A stretch of 57,771 bases of DNA. Origin: Sphingobacterium litopenaei (GTDB taxonomy: Bacteria > Bacteroidota > Bacteroidia > Sphingobacteriales > Sphingobacteriaceae). The stretch lies in NCBI RefSeq assembly GCF_014692495.1, contig NZ_JACOIJ010000022.1, forward strand, positions 1-57,771, read 5' to 3'. The position numbers and the translations under genes are program-made. Below, in pieces: positions 1-8,530 of this stretch. The notes under the pieces are model-generated. The model saw nothing but the letters and a program-made list of their open reading frames with translations. It ran no database searches and was not told the origin of the DNA. Position 1 is the stretch's first letter. Every line of letters starts with the position of its first letter.

Positions 1-72
1 GGTTATTTTGTTTGTTCAATAGGTGAAGCATCTCCTGATACTATTCGTGAGTATATTCTCAATCAGGGTTAG
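1..72 (+). CDS. IS200/IS605-family transposase TnpA, 3' end only
   Basis: The window opens inside this gene. 23 codons and a TAG stop are present. The peptide ends in EYILNQG, the C-terminal helix of IS200/IS605 TnpA proteins that carries the nucleophilic tyrosine of the HUH single-strand transposase. The sequence is the same as the last 24 codons of the copy ending at 49311, so both ends belong to the same IS type. The HUH motif and everything N-terminal lie outside the window, so activity cannot be judged. Confidence 0.85.
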   Translation, partial: GYFVCSIGEASPDTIREYILNQG

Positions 73-82
73 TCGCTTACAT

Positions 83-105
83 CCCACAGGCTAAAGACCT
101 GTGGG
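83..105 (+). repeat. Subterminal right-end hairpin of the IS200-like element
   Basis: An 8-bp perfect stem (CCCACAGG at 83-90 with CCTGTGGG at 98-105) closes a 7-nt CTAAAGA loop just downstream of the tnpA stop. Such hairpins are what TnpA binds in single-stranded form in this family. The same hairpin with one loop change is at 49322-49344. Identity between the two copies stops at about position 127, the likely right boundary of the element. Confidence 0.8.
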
Positions 106-125
106 GTTTACGCTCCGTTTTATAA

Positions 126-266
126 AACCTTGAATCTTCGAAAATTAATGATAAAAAACAGGAATTTATAAATACTAACGAGTTATATGAAGTAACCGTA
201 TATTTAGTCGAAGATTTACTTAAAATAAGTATATCAGAAATAGAATTCACTTTCAAAAATAGTTAA
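126..266 (+). pseudogene. Possible gene remnant at the right edge of the IS200-like element
   Basis: An open frame of 46 codons starts right at the apparent IS boundary and ends in TAA at 264-266. It has no start codon near its beginning. Its composition (for example NTNELYEVTVYLVEDLLKIS) looks protein-like. It could be the tail of a gene cut by the IS, but I do not recognise it and a short AT-rich frame can arise by chance. Confidence 0.25.
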
Positions 267-535
267 TTAATTTATTTTTTGTTGAACTATATCTTCTGCT
301 TTGCAGAATTTGAAATCTACAGCTATAATATAGAGCCTCAAGTCAGTAGCTCGATTGTTCTGAACATGGTATTGTTAAATATTCTGCATTCCAAATTACC
401 ATTTTGAGGCATTTGAATTTTCCATTAACAGCAGGTAACATAAAATTATCATTGGAAAATAATTAATAAAAAATATACTAATTCACTCTATCCTTACAAA
501 ATTGAGATCGTATAATTTAAATCCTTGCTGATTAA
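267..535. other. Intergenic, no feature recognised
   Basis: AT-rich stretch between the IS200-like end and the 3' end of the terC-like gene. I see no open frame of note, no tRNA and no strong terminator. Confidence 0.5.
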
Positions 536-1342
536 TTACAAATTTTCATTCTGCTTTTCTGATTCGCCTACAATATTTCTTATAACACCAGGATTGCTGT
601 TTTTCTTTTTCATTTTAAGGTTTAAAAACTCCACCATTACAGAAAAACCCATTGCAAAATATATGTAACCTTTAGATATATGTTGATCGAAACCTTCTGC
701 TAATAAAGAAACTCCTATAAGCAATAAAAAAGATAATGCTAGCATCTTCACTGTAGGATGTTCGTTTACAAATTTTGATACAGTAGAGGCCGAAATCATC
801 ATTACACCAACTGCGATTATAACTGCTGCAATCATAACTTCTATTTGGTCAGCCATTCCAACAGCAGTGATTACAGAATCTAAAGAAAATACAATGTCTA
901 ATATTAAAATTTGAATAATTGTACTTACAAAAGAATGAACTTTAACTTTTCCTTCTTCTTCAACCACACCTTCAATCTTGTGATGGATTTCTACAGTAGA
1001 TTTATAAATTAAAAACAAGCCTCCAATAAGTAAAATCAGATCACGACCAGAAATAGCTAATTTATCCATCCACTCTAAATCATTAACTCCGATGAATTCC
1101 CCTATATTAAATAGTGGAGACGTTAAACCCATTACCCAACTTAATGAAAACAAAAGCAACACACGTGTAAACATAGCTAAAAACAGACCTAATTGCTGAG
1201 CTTTCTTTTGTTGATGTGCAGGTAGTTTTCCTGCTAAAATAGAAATGAAAACAATATTATCTATACCTAAAACAATTTCTAGCATTGTTAAAGTTAATAA
1301 AGCAATTAATGCGTCTGGTTGTAAGAAAACACTAAAATCCAT
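536..1342 (-). CDS. TerC-family integral membrane protein
   Basis: A 268-residue polytopic membrane protein with the TerC signature near the N terminus (LEIVLGIDNIVFISILAGKLP) and the paired acidic membrane motif later (LDIVFSLDSVITAVGMADQ at about 148-166). About seven to eight hydrophobic helices are visible. TerC proteins are linked to tellurite resistance and, in several bacteria, to manganese export during metal insertion into secreted proteins; the exact role here is not shown. The ATG at 1342 gives a normal family length. It stands alone: the upstream 550 bases hold no gene and the downstream side is IS-derived. I saw no manganese-riboswitch-like leader. Confidence 0.93.
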   Translation of the reverse strand: MDFSVFLQPDALIALLTLTMLEIVLGIDNIVFISILAGKLPAHQQKKAQQLGLFLAMFTRVLLLFSLSWVMGLTSPLFNIGEFIGVNDLEWMDKLAISGRDLILLIGGLFLIYKSTVEIHHKIEGVVEEEGKVKVHSFVSTIIQILILDIVFSLDSVITAVGMADQIEVMIAAVIIAVGVMMISASTVSKFVNEHPTVKMLALSFLLLIGVSLLAEGFDQHISKGYIYFAMGFSVMVEFLNLKMKKKNSNPGVIRNIVGESEKQNENL

Positions 1343-1739
1343 AAAATTATTATCTGAAGAAGTTCTATTTATTTCACTAAGTTAATTAAAACTAAAATAT
1401 ATTTTTAATATAATTACTATTACCCTCTTGTATAGTAGTAAAAGTGCAACACTTTGCGCTAGGTTGAACGGTGATCATAATTATAATATTTTATTTACTT
1501 TCTTTAAATCTGTCAATTAAAAAAATCTTATAATGAACAAGACAATTGCAATTTTGTTTTCAAAAATAAAAACAGTTCGAATAAGAAGTGGTAGATGAAC
1601 AAAATTTATTTTACTAGCAACCAATTGCTTCTGCAACCGAAAAATAATATCAAAACACACCAATGATTCAAAAACAGATGTAAATGGAAGTTTAACTTAG
1701 ATATTCCAGTAAGCACCTATTGGCTCAAAGTAGAAATGC
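1343..1739. other. Intergenic, AT-rich
   Basis: Upstream region of the terC-like gene. It should contain that gene's promoter (minus strand) but no convincing Bacteroidota TTTG/TAnnTTTG pair stands out. No open frame or stable hairpin is obvious. Confidence 0.4.
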
Positions 1740-1829
1740 GAGGGTGTAAACCGAACTGTGTCTAAAAATAAGTATTTATTTATTGACGACAGTTCAATTT
1801 ACACCCTACAGAGTTCCGTTTACACCCTC
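1740..1829. repeat. 90-bp MITE-like element with IS256-type inverted ends
   Basis: The outer ends are inverted copies of each other with one mismatch (GAGGGTGTAAACCGAAC at 1740-1756; complement of GTTCCGTTTACACCCTC at 1813-1829). A third, inner copy (GACAGTTCAATTTACACCCT, 1788-1807) pairs with 1741-1762. GGGTGTAAA followed by AACTGTGT resembles IS256-family ends and the decayed end at about 5838-5862 in this window. No transposase lies inside, so this is either a small non-autonomous derivative or end-to-end remnants. Confidence 0.55.
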
Positions 1830-1838
1830 TAATTATTG

Positions 1839-1883
1839 TAAGCAATCATAAAAGTCAATAACTTTAACTATTATGATTGCTTA
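1839..1883 (-). terminator. Probable terminator of the DUF3050 gene
   Basis: A 13-bp perfect inverted repeat (TAAGCAATCATAA at 1839-1851 with its complement at 1871-1883, 19-nt loop) lies 17 bases beyond the DUF3050 stop codon. The T-tract on the minus strand is weak, so it may act as a 3' stabiliser as well as a terminator. Confidence 0.55.
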
Positions 1884-1899
1884 ATCTAATGATATTTAT

Positions 1900-2667
1900 C
1901 TATGATATGCTATCATTAATTGAATCCCAAAGATCAAGTCTTTTTTTAAGTGCTTGTTTTGAAACTATTTGGATTTCTTCCCATTTTTGAGCATCATCTT
2001 GTGCTAACTCTTCAATCATTTTCAATGCCAATGGTCCATGTTCATCACCATCCAATTCTATATGTCTTTGGAAATAGTAAATAAACTTCGCTAAATCAGA
2101 TTCGGGGAAGTTTATTTGAATTTCCTTTAATATAGATGAGAACATATGAGGGATCAAGTCTTCTCTTCCAAAAGTAAAGGCAGCTGCTATTTTGTGAGGC
2201 TCTTTTGTTTCAATTATTTGGAAGGTGAACTTTAGAAACTCTTTAATCCTAATATCTATATCTAAATTTTCAATACTTTGGAATATATCATTTGATTTTT
2301 TAACATTAGTCAAAAAATCCTTAATATAGCTTGTATTAGATCCCATAGATTCCATAGAATCCATGTACATTTCAAAATGGCTTAATCTTCTGCCATCTAT
2401 AAATGTATCTGATTCCTCTGCCAAAACAATCTCATTAATCAAATAACGAGTGTTTGGATATTCAGATGCAAACCAAGGAATAGTGACACAAGTGAGTTCA
2501 ATTTGTAATGCTTTTAGAAGAGACATGAAATCCCAAACCGCAAAAACATGTACTTGTGTGAATTTTTGTAAATGTTCTAATGTTTTAATCTTGCTATAAA
2601 GTGGATGATTATTTAGTAAATCTTTTTCTTCCTCAATAAAAGCCTGTATGTTCTCAAATTCTTTCAT
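1900..2667 (-). CDS. DUF3050 family protein (haem-oxygenase-like fold)
   Basis: 255 residues with family hallmarks: HPLYSKIKTLEHLQKF near residue 21, HVFAVWDFMSLLKALQ at about 40-55, PWFASEYPNTRYLINEIVLAEE at about 65-86, and the late HIELDGDEHGPLA motif (about 207-219). The many conserved His/Glu/Asp residues on a helical protein suggest a di-metal or haem-oxygenase-like site, but the family has no firmly established reaction that I can cite. Length is normal and the ATG at 2667 is the only sensible start. It is a single-gene unit with its own 3' hairpin. Confidence 0.88.
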   Translation of the reverse strand: MKEFENIQAFIEEEKDLLNNHPLYSKIKTLEHLQKFTQVHVFAVWDFMSLLKALQIELTCVTIPWFASEYPNTRYLINEIVLAEESDTFIDGRRLSHFEMYMDSMESMGSNTSYIKDFLTNVKKSNDIFQSIENLDIDIRIKEFLKFTFQIIETKEPHKIAAAFTFGREDLIPHMFSSILKEIQINFPESDLAKFIYYFQRHIELDGDEHGPLALKMIEELAQDDAQKWEEIQIVSKQALKKRLDLWDSINDSIS

Positions 2668-2961
2668 TTAACAAAGTTAACCTATAGACGTCGATATTAT
2701 AGATAGCTTACTAAGTAAGATAAAGATTTTTAAAGGATATGAAATATATATGACACATTAATAGGTTTATTTAATGAGTAATTCGGAATTACCGATTTCA
2801 CTTGCTAATAGAAATAGCATTCTCATAAGGGAAATTACCGCTACAATTAATAGTTTTGATTCTACTGAATTGAAGCAGTTTTTTTGCTTTTAGACCAGAA
2901 TATTATAAATATCCCTATTATTTGATTTTCTGGATAGAATGGTGATGTTGACCCACTATAG

Positions 2962-3521
2962 TCACATTTTGACGAAGATCTTCATTTAGATAAGATTTAT
3001 CGGTATATGGATAAGATTTACAACAGTCAACAGGAATCTATTCAAAAAATCAGTGTTGAACACACTAGAAAGATATTAGGCGGAAAAATCGGATTGATGT
3101 TCTATGATGTAACCACACTTTATTTTGAGTCAGATTATGGCGATGGATTTAGGGAGCCCGGCTTTTCCAAAGATGGCAAACATAGTCAGCCTCAAATAGT
3201 TTTAGGTCTTCTGGTAAGTGATAATGGATACCCATTGTCTTATTCGATGTTTAACGGCACGCAATATGAAGGTCACACGATGATTCCGATTGTGGAAGAT
3301 TTTATAACCCGCTTTAATCTCAAAGATTTGTATTGGTCGCTGATTCTGGATTGATTAACAAAAGAAACATTGATTTTTTAAATACTCAGGGATATAAATA
3401 CCTCATAGGAGCACGCATAAAAAATGTCAGTAAACCAGAAAGAGACTGGCTATTATCACTAACTAAAATGGAAGGCGACTTCAAGAAAATAGTAGAAAAG
3501 CAAAGCGCCTGTACTTCATAG
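2962..3521 (+). pseudogene. IS1634-like DDE transposase fragment, frameshifted
   Basis: The reading frame is open from 2962 (after a TAG) to about 3340 and contains FYDVTTLYFE and GFSKDGKHSQPQIVLGLLV, the first catalytic-Asp region of IS1634/IS4-type transposases. The next expected block, VADSGLINKRNIDFL followed by YLIGARIKN, is present but in another frame from 3333, so an indel lies near 3333-3350. Both the N-terminal third and the C-terminal third with the last catalytic Glu are missing. The right edge runs directly into a broken IS66 copy at about 3525. The 290 bases to the left hold no recognisable gene. It cannot produce an active enzyme. Confidence 0.8.
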
Positions 3522-3527
3522 GACGGA

Positions 3528-3749
3528 TACAAAAGGACCACTCTCTAGCCCTTTGTAGTCCCCCCCATGTTCCCAGTGCAGTAGTTTGATATGGGTACGG
3601 TTTCGATTCAAGAAAACAAACACTTCACCGCTGGTCGGCTGACGCTGCATCACCGAAATGATAAGGCCACAAAGTCCATCAAATCATTTCCGCATGTCGC
3701 AATGCCAATCGTAAAGATAAAAACGATGAGAAGATCCTAATGAAAACAT
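3528..3749 (-). pseudogene. IS66-family TnpB (Orf2), inactivated
   Basis: Reading the minus strand from ATG at 3749 gives FYLYDWHCDMRK, a TGA stop (3684-3686) where the family has a Gly, then FDGLCGLI, then QPTSGEVFVFLNRNRTHIK and LLHWEHGG, all classic IS66 TnpB blocks. After HGG a short deletion removes the usual FVLYYKR residues, and the frame ends in GLESGPF before the junction at about 3525. The nonsense codon and the deletion are both disabling. It follows tnpA directly (stop at 3754), as in intact IS66 elements. Confidence 0.8.
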
Positions 3750-3753
3750 GCTG

Positions 3754-4038
3754 CTAAAATCGGATAAGTTGAGATATCAGGGAAAGATCATCTGATACTT
3801 TAAGTCTGATGCCGGAGGGATAAATAATCTCTACCTCATTACTCTTTAAGGTAGGTGCCGAAGTCATTTCAATAAAGCCTCTACTGTCAGACTCTTGTTC
3901 ACTGACTTTGGAAACCCAGTATCCTAAGGTCACCACATTAATACAATGCAGTTTGCAAAAAGCTTTTTGCGTTAGACCGCTCGTTTTCCAATCAACAACC
4001 AGCGACAGCATTCTTTCTCTTTTTTCATGTGAACTCAT
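3754..4038 (-). CDS. IS66-family TnpA (Orf1)
   Basis: 94 residues with the helix-turn-helix start typical of IS66 accessory protein TnpA (WKTSGLTQKAFCKLHCINVVTLGYWVSKV) and a C-terminal strand region (VEIIYPSGIRLKVSDDLSLISQLIRF). The frame is intact, but its partner TnpB is broken and the large TnpC transposase is absent, so the element is dead. The IS66 outer end probably lies between 4039 and about 4110, upstream of the phosphoesterase gene. Confidence 0.85.
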   Translation of the reverse strand: MSSHEKRERMLSLVVDWKTSGLTQKAFCKLHCINVVTLGYWVSKVSEQESDSRGFIEMTSAPTLKSNEVEIIYPSGIRLKVSDDLSLISQLIRF

Positions 4039-4206
4039 GAAGCAAAGTTCAAAAATATAACCCGCTTATGAAATATGTATTTGGTCGGGCGAATACTTTC
4101 ACACCGTAACAACTGTATAACCTGAGTAGTTATCATTAATCAAAAGTTAACAATTACTTAATATAATATTTGTTTGAAGAAAGTACTTTTGAGCAAACAA
4201 CAAACT

Positions 4207-5772
4207 ATGAAATTCAAATTATTATTAGCTGCAAGTATGTTAAGTCTGGGTGTTGTACATGCTCAGGATTTTGTAAAAGGTATTGTTTATGAGGATACCA
4301 ACAAGAATGGCAAAAAGGAGAAGACCGAAACAGGCCTAATAAATGTATCTGTAAGTAATGGAATAGATGTGGTATTAACGAATGAACGGGGAGAGTATAA
4401 ATTGCCTGTTGGTAAAGACAATATTATTTTTGTAATAAAGCCTACGAATTATTCTTTCCCTTTAAATGACAAAAATCTTCCTGAGTTTTACTACATACAT
4501 AAACCAAATGGTTCTCCTAAATTAAAATATTCAACGGTTAGTCCTACTGGAGAGATTCCAAAATCATTGGATTTTCCATTATATGCACAACAAGAAGATA
4601 TAAAGTTTAAAGCCTTAATATTTGGTGATCCGCAAGCGTATAATATGGATGAAATTGCTTATTTCAAAAAAGGAATAATAGAGGATATCAATGCAGATGG
4701 TACTATCAAGTTTGGCATTAGCTTAGGTGATTTAGTAGGTGATGATTTAGAACTGCATAAACCTTATCAGGACGCAATTCAACATATTGGAAAACCTTGG
4801 TATAATGTAATGGGTAATCATGACATGAATTATGATGTTAAAGTGGATTCATTATCTGATGAGACATTTGAATATAACTTTGGACCTAATAACTATGCGT
4901 TTCATTATGGAAATGCATATTTTATTGTGTTAGATAATATTTTATATCCGAATCCAAACACAGGAAAGGGATATTTAGGTGGATTTAGAAAAGATCAATT
5001 GGATTTCGTGGAAAACAGTTTAAAATACGTACCAAAAGACAAATTAATAATATTAAATTATCACATTCCGTTAGGAAATATAAATTCAGATTCGTTTAGA
5101 CATAGTGATAGAGATAGATTGTTCAAGATTTTAGCCCCATTTAAACATACTCTTTCAATGTCTGCACATACCCACTGGCAGGAACAAATTTTCTATGGTC
5201 TGCAAGACGGATGGAAACAACAAGGTGTTCATCATGAATATAATGTGGGTACGACCTCAGGAGACTGGTATTCAGGAACTCGCAATGAGTATGGCATTCC
5301 GAGTTCTACAATGCGAGATGGTACGCCTAAAGGCTATGCCATTCTAACTATAGATAACAATTCGTATTCATTTGAATATAAAGTTGCTGGTAAACCAAAA
5401 AATTATCAAATGAATATTATTGTTCCTAGTGTATTGAGTGAAAAATACGCTCGTCTTTATAAAATTTCAGTCAATTTTTTTATGGGTAAGAAAGGTGATA
5501 AGGTGCAATACAGATTCGGCAATGATCAATGGCAAAATATGACGTATGTAGAACAACCTGATCCAGCGTATCAATATGAATTATTAAAATTTGATACCGC
5601 AGAAAAATTTATAGAAGGAAGACGTCCATCAAATGCTGTGAATTCAACCCATTTATGGGAAGCTAAATTTCCCAATAAGTTGCCAGTAGGAAAGCATGAT
5701 TTGCAGGTGAAAGCTATCGATATGTATGGTAAATTACACACGCAAACAGTGGCTATCGAAATTGTAAAATAA
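4207..5772 (+). CDS. Secreted calcineurin-like metallophosphoesterase
   Basis: An N-terminal signal peptide (MKFKLLLAASMLSLGVVHAQ) supports the ATG at 4207; an upstream in-frame TTG at 4174 would bury it. After a beta-rich N-terminal domain (about 22-110), the phosphoesterase core shows FGDPQAYNMDE, SLGDLVGDD, VMGNHDMNYD, LNYHIPLG and SAHTHWQE, the metal-ligand series of the family with Gln and Ser replacing the usual residues in the first and last motifs. A C-terminal beta domain follows (about 395-521), matching the MetallophosN-core-MetallophosC layout. It is probably periplasmic, hydrolysing a phosphate ester; the substrate is unknown. The SusCD operon downstream suggests it serves that uptake locus, though a dead IS256 now separates them. 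Confidence 0.9.
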   Translation: MKFKLLLAASMLSLGVVHAQDFVKGIVYEDTNKNGKKEKTETGLINVSVSNGIDVVLTNERGEYKLPVGKDNIIFVIKPTNYSFPLNDKNLPEFYYIHKPNGSPKLKYSTVSPTGEIPKSLDFPLYAQQEDIKFKALIFGDPQAYNMDEIAYFKKGIIEDINADGTIKFGISLGDLVGDDLELHKPYQDAIQHIGKPWYNVMGNHDMNYDVKVDSLSDETFEYNFGPNNYAFHYGNAYFIVLDNILYPNPNTGKGYLGGFRKDQLDFVENSLKYVPKDKLIILNYHIPLGNINSDSFRHSDRDRLFKILAPFKHTLSMSAHTHWQEQIFYGLQDGWKQQGVHHEYNVGTTSGDWYSGTRNEYGIPSSTMRDGTPKGYAILTIDNNSYSFEYKVAGKPKNYQMNIIVPSVLSEKYARLYKISVNFFMGKKGDKVQYRFGNDQWQNMTYVEQPDPAYQYELLKFDTAEKFIEGRRPSNAVNSTHLWEAKFPNKLPVGKHDLQVKAIDMYGKLHTQTVAIEIVK

Positions 5773-5837
5773 TTAGCAATTCAATTACAGACTTAAGAGG
5801 GTGGGGATTAACTCATCCTTTTTAGTTTTATGTTCCC

Positions 5838-7058
5838 AAGGGAACTTATAACTAACTGTGTATGTAAGTCAAAAAATATAGCTCCGCCGAAGAGGTTAAT
5901 TCTATCAACAAATTTAAGGTGCAGCCGTTGTATTATCAAGCCTATACTACCAAGGATTACGAATTGGCTTAGCCCATTTATTGCTTATATTTTGTAGTGC
6001 TAGATAAATTAACTTTAAAAAGGATAGATCCGAAGTAATTCTCCCTGTTTTAGTAATTACTCTAATTTGACCATGGATCGTTTCAATTGCATTAACGGTG
6101 TAAATAGCTCTTCTTATTTACAAATTATACTCAAAGTAGGTAGATAAATTATCAACCCACCACTTACCGCTAATAGAACCCTGTTACCCATTTTCCTCAA
6201 ATTCTATAAGCTCTTGATAACTCTATTCCTAAAGTATTACTGCTTCTAGGGCTTCGAGAAAAATTTTAAACCATATAATCGACCAGTTTATCTTACACTC
6301 CGCGCTATTTTAGATCACATTGCACCCAGACCCAAAATTTAACTCCTTAATCTTCTGATAAGTGTACGCCTAATAATTATTTTACACCGTCGTAATAAAG
6401 CAGAGGTATTTTACACAGCAAGTCTGTGAATACTCCACCTACCCTTAACCTTGAAGTGCTTGCAATCAAGGAAAATAAATGGATAAAGCGTCTCAAATGG
6501 CCTATTTCGTTACTCAATCATCGCAGGAATGACATTATCAGAGATAAGTGACCGCTATAGCTGCCATTTCCATAGCATACATCTCTCTAATATAGATCTT
6601 GATATTACGTGTACTCATGCCTTGAGCATACATATAGATAACATTATCTGCCACTTCCTGGTTAACAATATGTTGACCTTTTGTTACTGTTTTGGCTCGA
6701 AACTATTATTACAATTTCGACCACTTTCAAGCTCAAAACTTCCCGATTGTAAACTTCTAACAGTTATATTAGTTTTACCATTCTTTACGAGTAAACTTAC
6801 CTGAAGCCTTTTTCTTAAAAAAGATGATTTTCTAACTCATCTTCTAACATTGATTCTAATAAATGCGTTAACATAGCGCCCCATTTGTCTCCCCATCTAT
6901 TTGCTTTGGTAAAAGCCTTTTCAACGTTTCCTTTGAATCTATCAAAATAAAATTTCTCGCCATTGATTATACTGTGTTTAGAAATAAGTCTTTATCGCTA
7001 GACACAATTTCGTCTTCCCCATCCAATTATACAACAACGTTAATTTTATAAACACCCT
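5838..7058 (-). mobile_element. Decayed IS256-family insertion sequence
   Basis: The stretch spans a dead IS256-type transposase gene plus both degenerate ends. The left end (about 5838-5862) reads AACTAACTGTGTATGT. The right end, read on the minus strand from 7058, begins AGGGTGTTTATAAAATTAAC. Both resemble the 90-bp element at 1740-1829. About 1.22 kb is close to the normal size of the family, so most of the copy is present but heavily mutated. Confidence 0.65.
5900..6963 (-). pseudogene. IS256-family transposase, multiply disrupted
   Basis: Reading leftwards from ATG at 6963, recognisable blocks appear across several frames: LTHLLESMLEDELENHLF (the N-terminal LLE..LE.EL..HL motif), NSFEPKQ, a stretch before FIFLDCKHFKVKG (the IS256 YLDAIHFKVR region with the first catalytic Asp), and finally IYTVNAIETIHGQIR with TKTGRI and NISNKWAKPI, the C-terminal block with the catalytic Glu region. 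Many stops and frameshifts separate them. The 91-residue plus-strand frame at 6529-6804 is only a shadow of this gene. Confidence 0.75.
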
Positions 7059-7158
7059 TCGAATTGATAATATTATATTAATCTCCATTTAATATCTTAT
7101 TGATTTCCTATTTCTATTCTTGCATCAACAAAAGCACATTAAATTAATCTATAATTCT

Positions 7159-8511
7159 ATGAATCACTACCTATTAAAGGCCTGCTTTATCAGCACCTTA
7201 ATAAGTTTTGCAAGTTGTAAAAATGAAAGTTCTCTTTCTTCATCTACAGAGTATGATCCCACAAAGGATGTTGTTTTAACATCTTTTTACCCACTGGAGG
7301 GAGGAGCAAGAGACAAAATTCTTTTAGATGGCGAAAACTTTGGGACAAACCCCTCAAAAATTAAAGTCTATTTTAATAAAACACAAGCTAAAGTTATATC
7401 AAGTAGTGGAGAGCGCATATATGCACTAGTGCCAAGATTGCCAGGGGAAAATCCTACCATATCTGTTGTAGTAGGAGCCGATTCTGTAGTTTATAAAAAT
7501 AATTTTACTTATCGCACTCAAGCATTAGTAAGTACCGTTACTGGTAACGGAGTGAAAACTTTTACACCGGGCACATTGTCAGAAGCTACTGTGTATGGCA
7601 AATATTTAGAATTAGATCGCGAAGGTAACATTTTCATGTCGTGGCGTGATGGTAACACAGCAGGAAGTTCTACAGCCACTTTTGGAGTTGCGCGAATCAA
7701 TGAGTCCCAGAATATTGTCACTCCGCTAATTCAAGCTACCGCTGATACACGTGTTTTGTATGCAAATGGGCTTACAGTTGACCGCTCAACAGGCATTCTT
7801 ACTGCAGCGCACGAGTCAGTTCAAGAGGTGATGTTTACCTTTGACCCAAAGGAAGCTTGGTACCCTCGCCAACGTAACATGAAATATTCTACCAGTGACT
7901 ATGCTTCGATTGTAGTAGGTGATAGATATAAAAATTTTATCACATTTTCACCTTGGGATGGAAATTTATATACAAGATATAGAGATGGTAAAGTTGCTCG
8001 TATCAATCCTCAAACACTGGAAGCCAAAATTATCCATCAAGGCCCCTATGGTTCGCAATACGGTCAAGCTATTAATCCCGCCAAACCTTGGGAATTATAT
8101 ATCACTCTGCACTCAAATGCTAGTCCAGTAGAATTCAGACAGGGCATAATGGTGTTAGACCTTAGAGATCCTAATGGAACAGGCGGATTTAAAAGATTAA
8201 ATGCTCCGGGCGGCTCAGCCTTTAAAGATGGTCCTATTGAGGACGCATTGTTCAATTATCCAAAAGATATAAAGTTTGATAACGATGGAAATATGTTTGT
8301 TGCTGATTATGGCAACCACTGTATTCGTATGGTCTCTCCCGAAGGTGTAGTAACTACAGTGGCCGGACAACCAGGTAAATCTGGCTACAAAGACGGAGGA
8401 CCAACTGAATCTTTGTTTAATGAACCTTGGGGAGTCGCTGTAAATGAACTTGGACACATATACATTGCTGATTGGTCCAATGCTAGAATCCGAAAATTAG
8501 TTATAGAATAA
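7159..8511 (+). CDS. IPT/TIG and NHL-repeat lipoprotein of a SusCD locus
   Basis: ATG at 7159 gives a lipoprotein signal (LLKACFISTLISFASC, Cys about 20); the longer frame from 7120 adds no signal. An IPT/TIG immunoglobulin-like domain covers about 35-120 (VLTSFYPLEGGARDKILLDGENFG). A beta-propeller follows, ending in clear NHL repeats (FNYPKDIKFDNDGNMFVADYGN, FNEPWGVAVNELGHIYIADWSN). Such proteins commonly sit in Bacteroidota SusCD loci as cell-surface glycan-binding proteins. SusC starts 19 bases downstream, so they are probably one operon. The ligand is unknown. The promoter would lie inside or next to the IS256 remnant. Confidence 0.87.
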   Translation: MNHYLLKACFISTLISFASCKNESSLSSSTEYDPTKDVVLTSFYPLEGGARDKILLDGENFGTNPSKIKVYFNKTQAKVISSSGERIYALVPRLPGENPTISVVVGADSVVYKNNFTYRTQALVSTVTGNGVKTFTPGTLSEATVYGKYLELDREGNIFMSWRDGNTAGSSTATFGVARINESQNIVTPLIQATADTRVLYANGLTVDRSTGILTAAHESVQEVMFTFDPKEAWYPRQRNMKYSTSDYASIVVGDRYKNFITFSPWDGNLYTRYRDGKVARINPQTLEAKIIHQGPYGSQYGQAINPAKPWELYITLHSNASPVEFRQGIMVLDLRDPNGTGGFKRLNAPGGSAFKDGPIEDALFNYPKDIKFDNDGNMFVADYGNHCIRMVSPEGVVTTVAGQPGKSGYKDGGPTESLFNEPWGVAVNELGHIYIADWSNARIRKLVIE

Positions 8512-8530
8512 TTAACCTCTTATTATTAAA

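Noticed and set aside
1343..1480. Possible manganese riboswitch upstream of the TerC-family gene
   Set aside because: No match to the yybP-ykoY core could be found in the leader.
6529..6804. 91-codon plus-strand open frame
   Set aside because: It lies antisense to the decayed IS256 transposase and has no protein-like features of its own.
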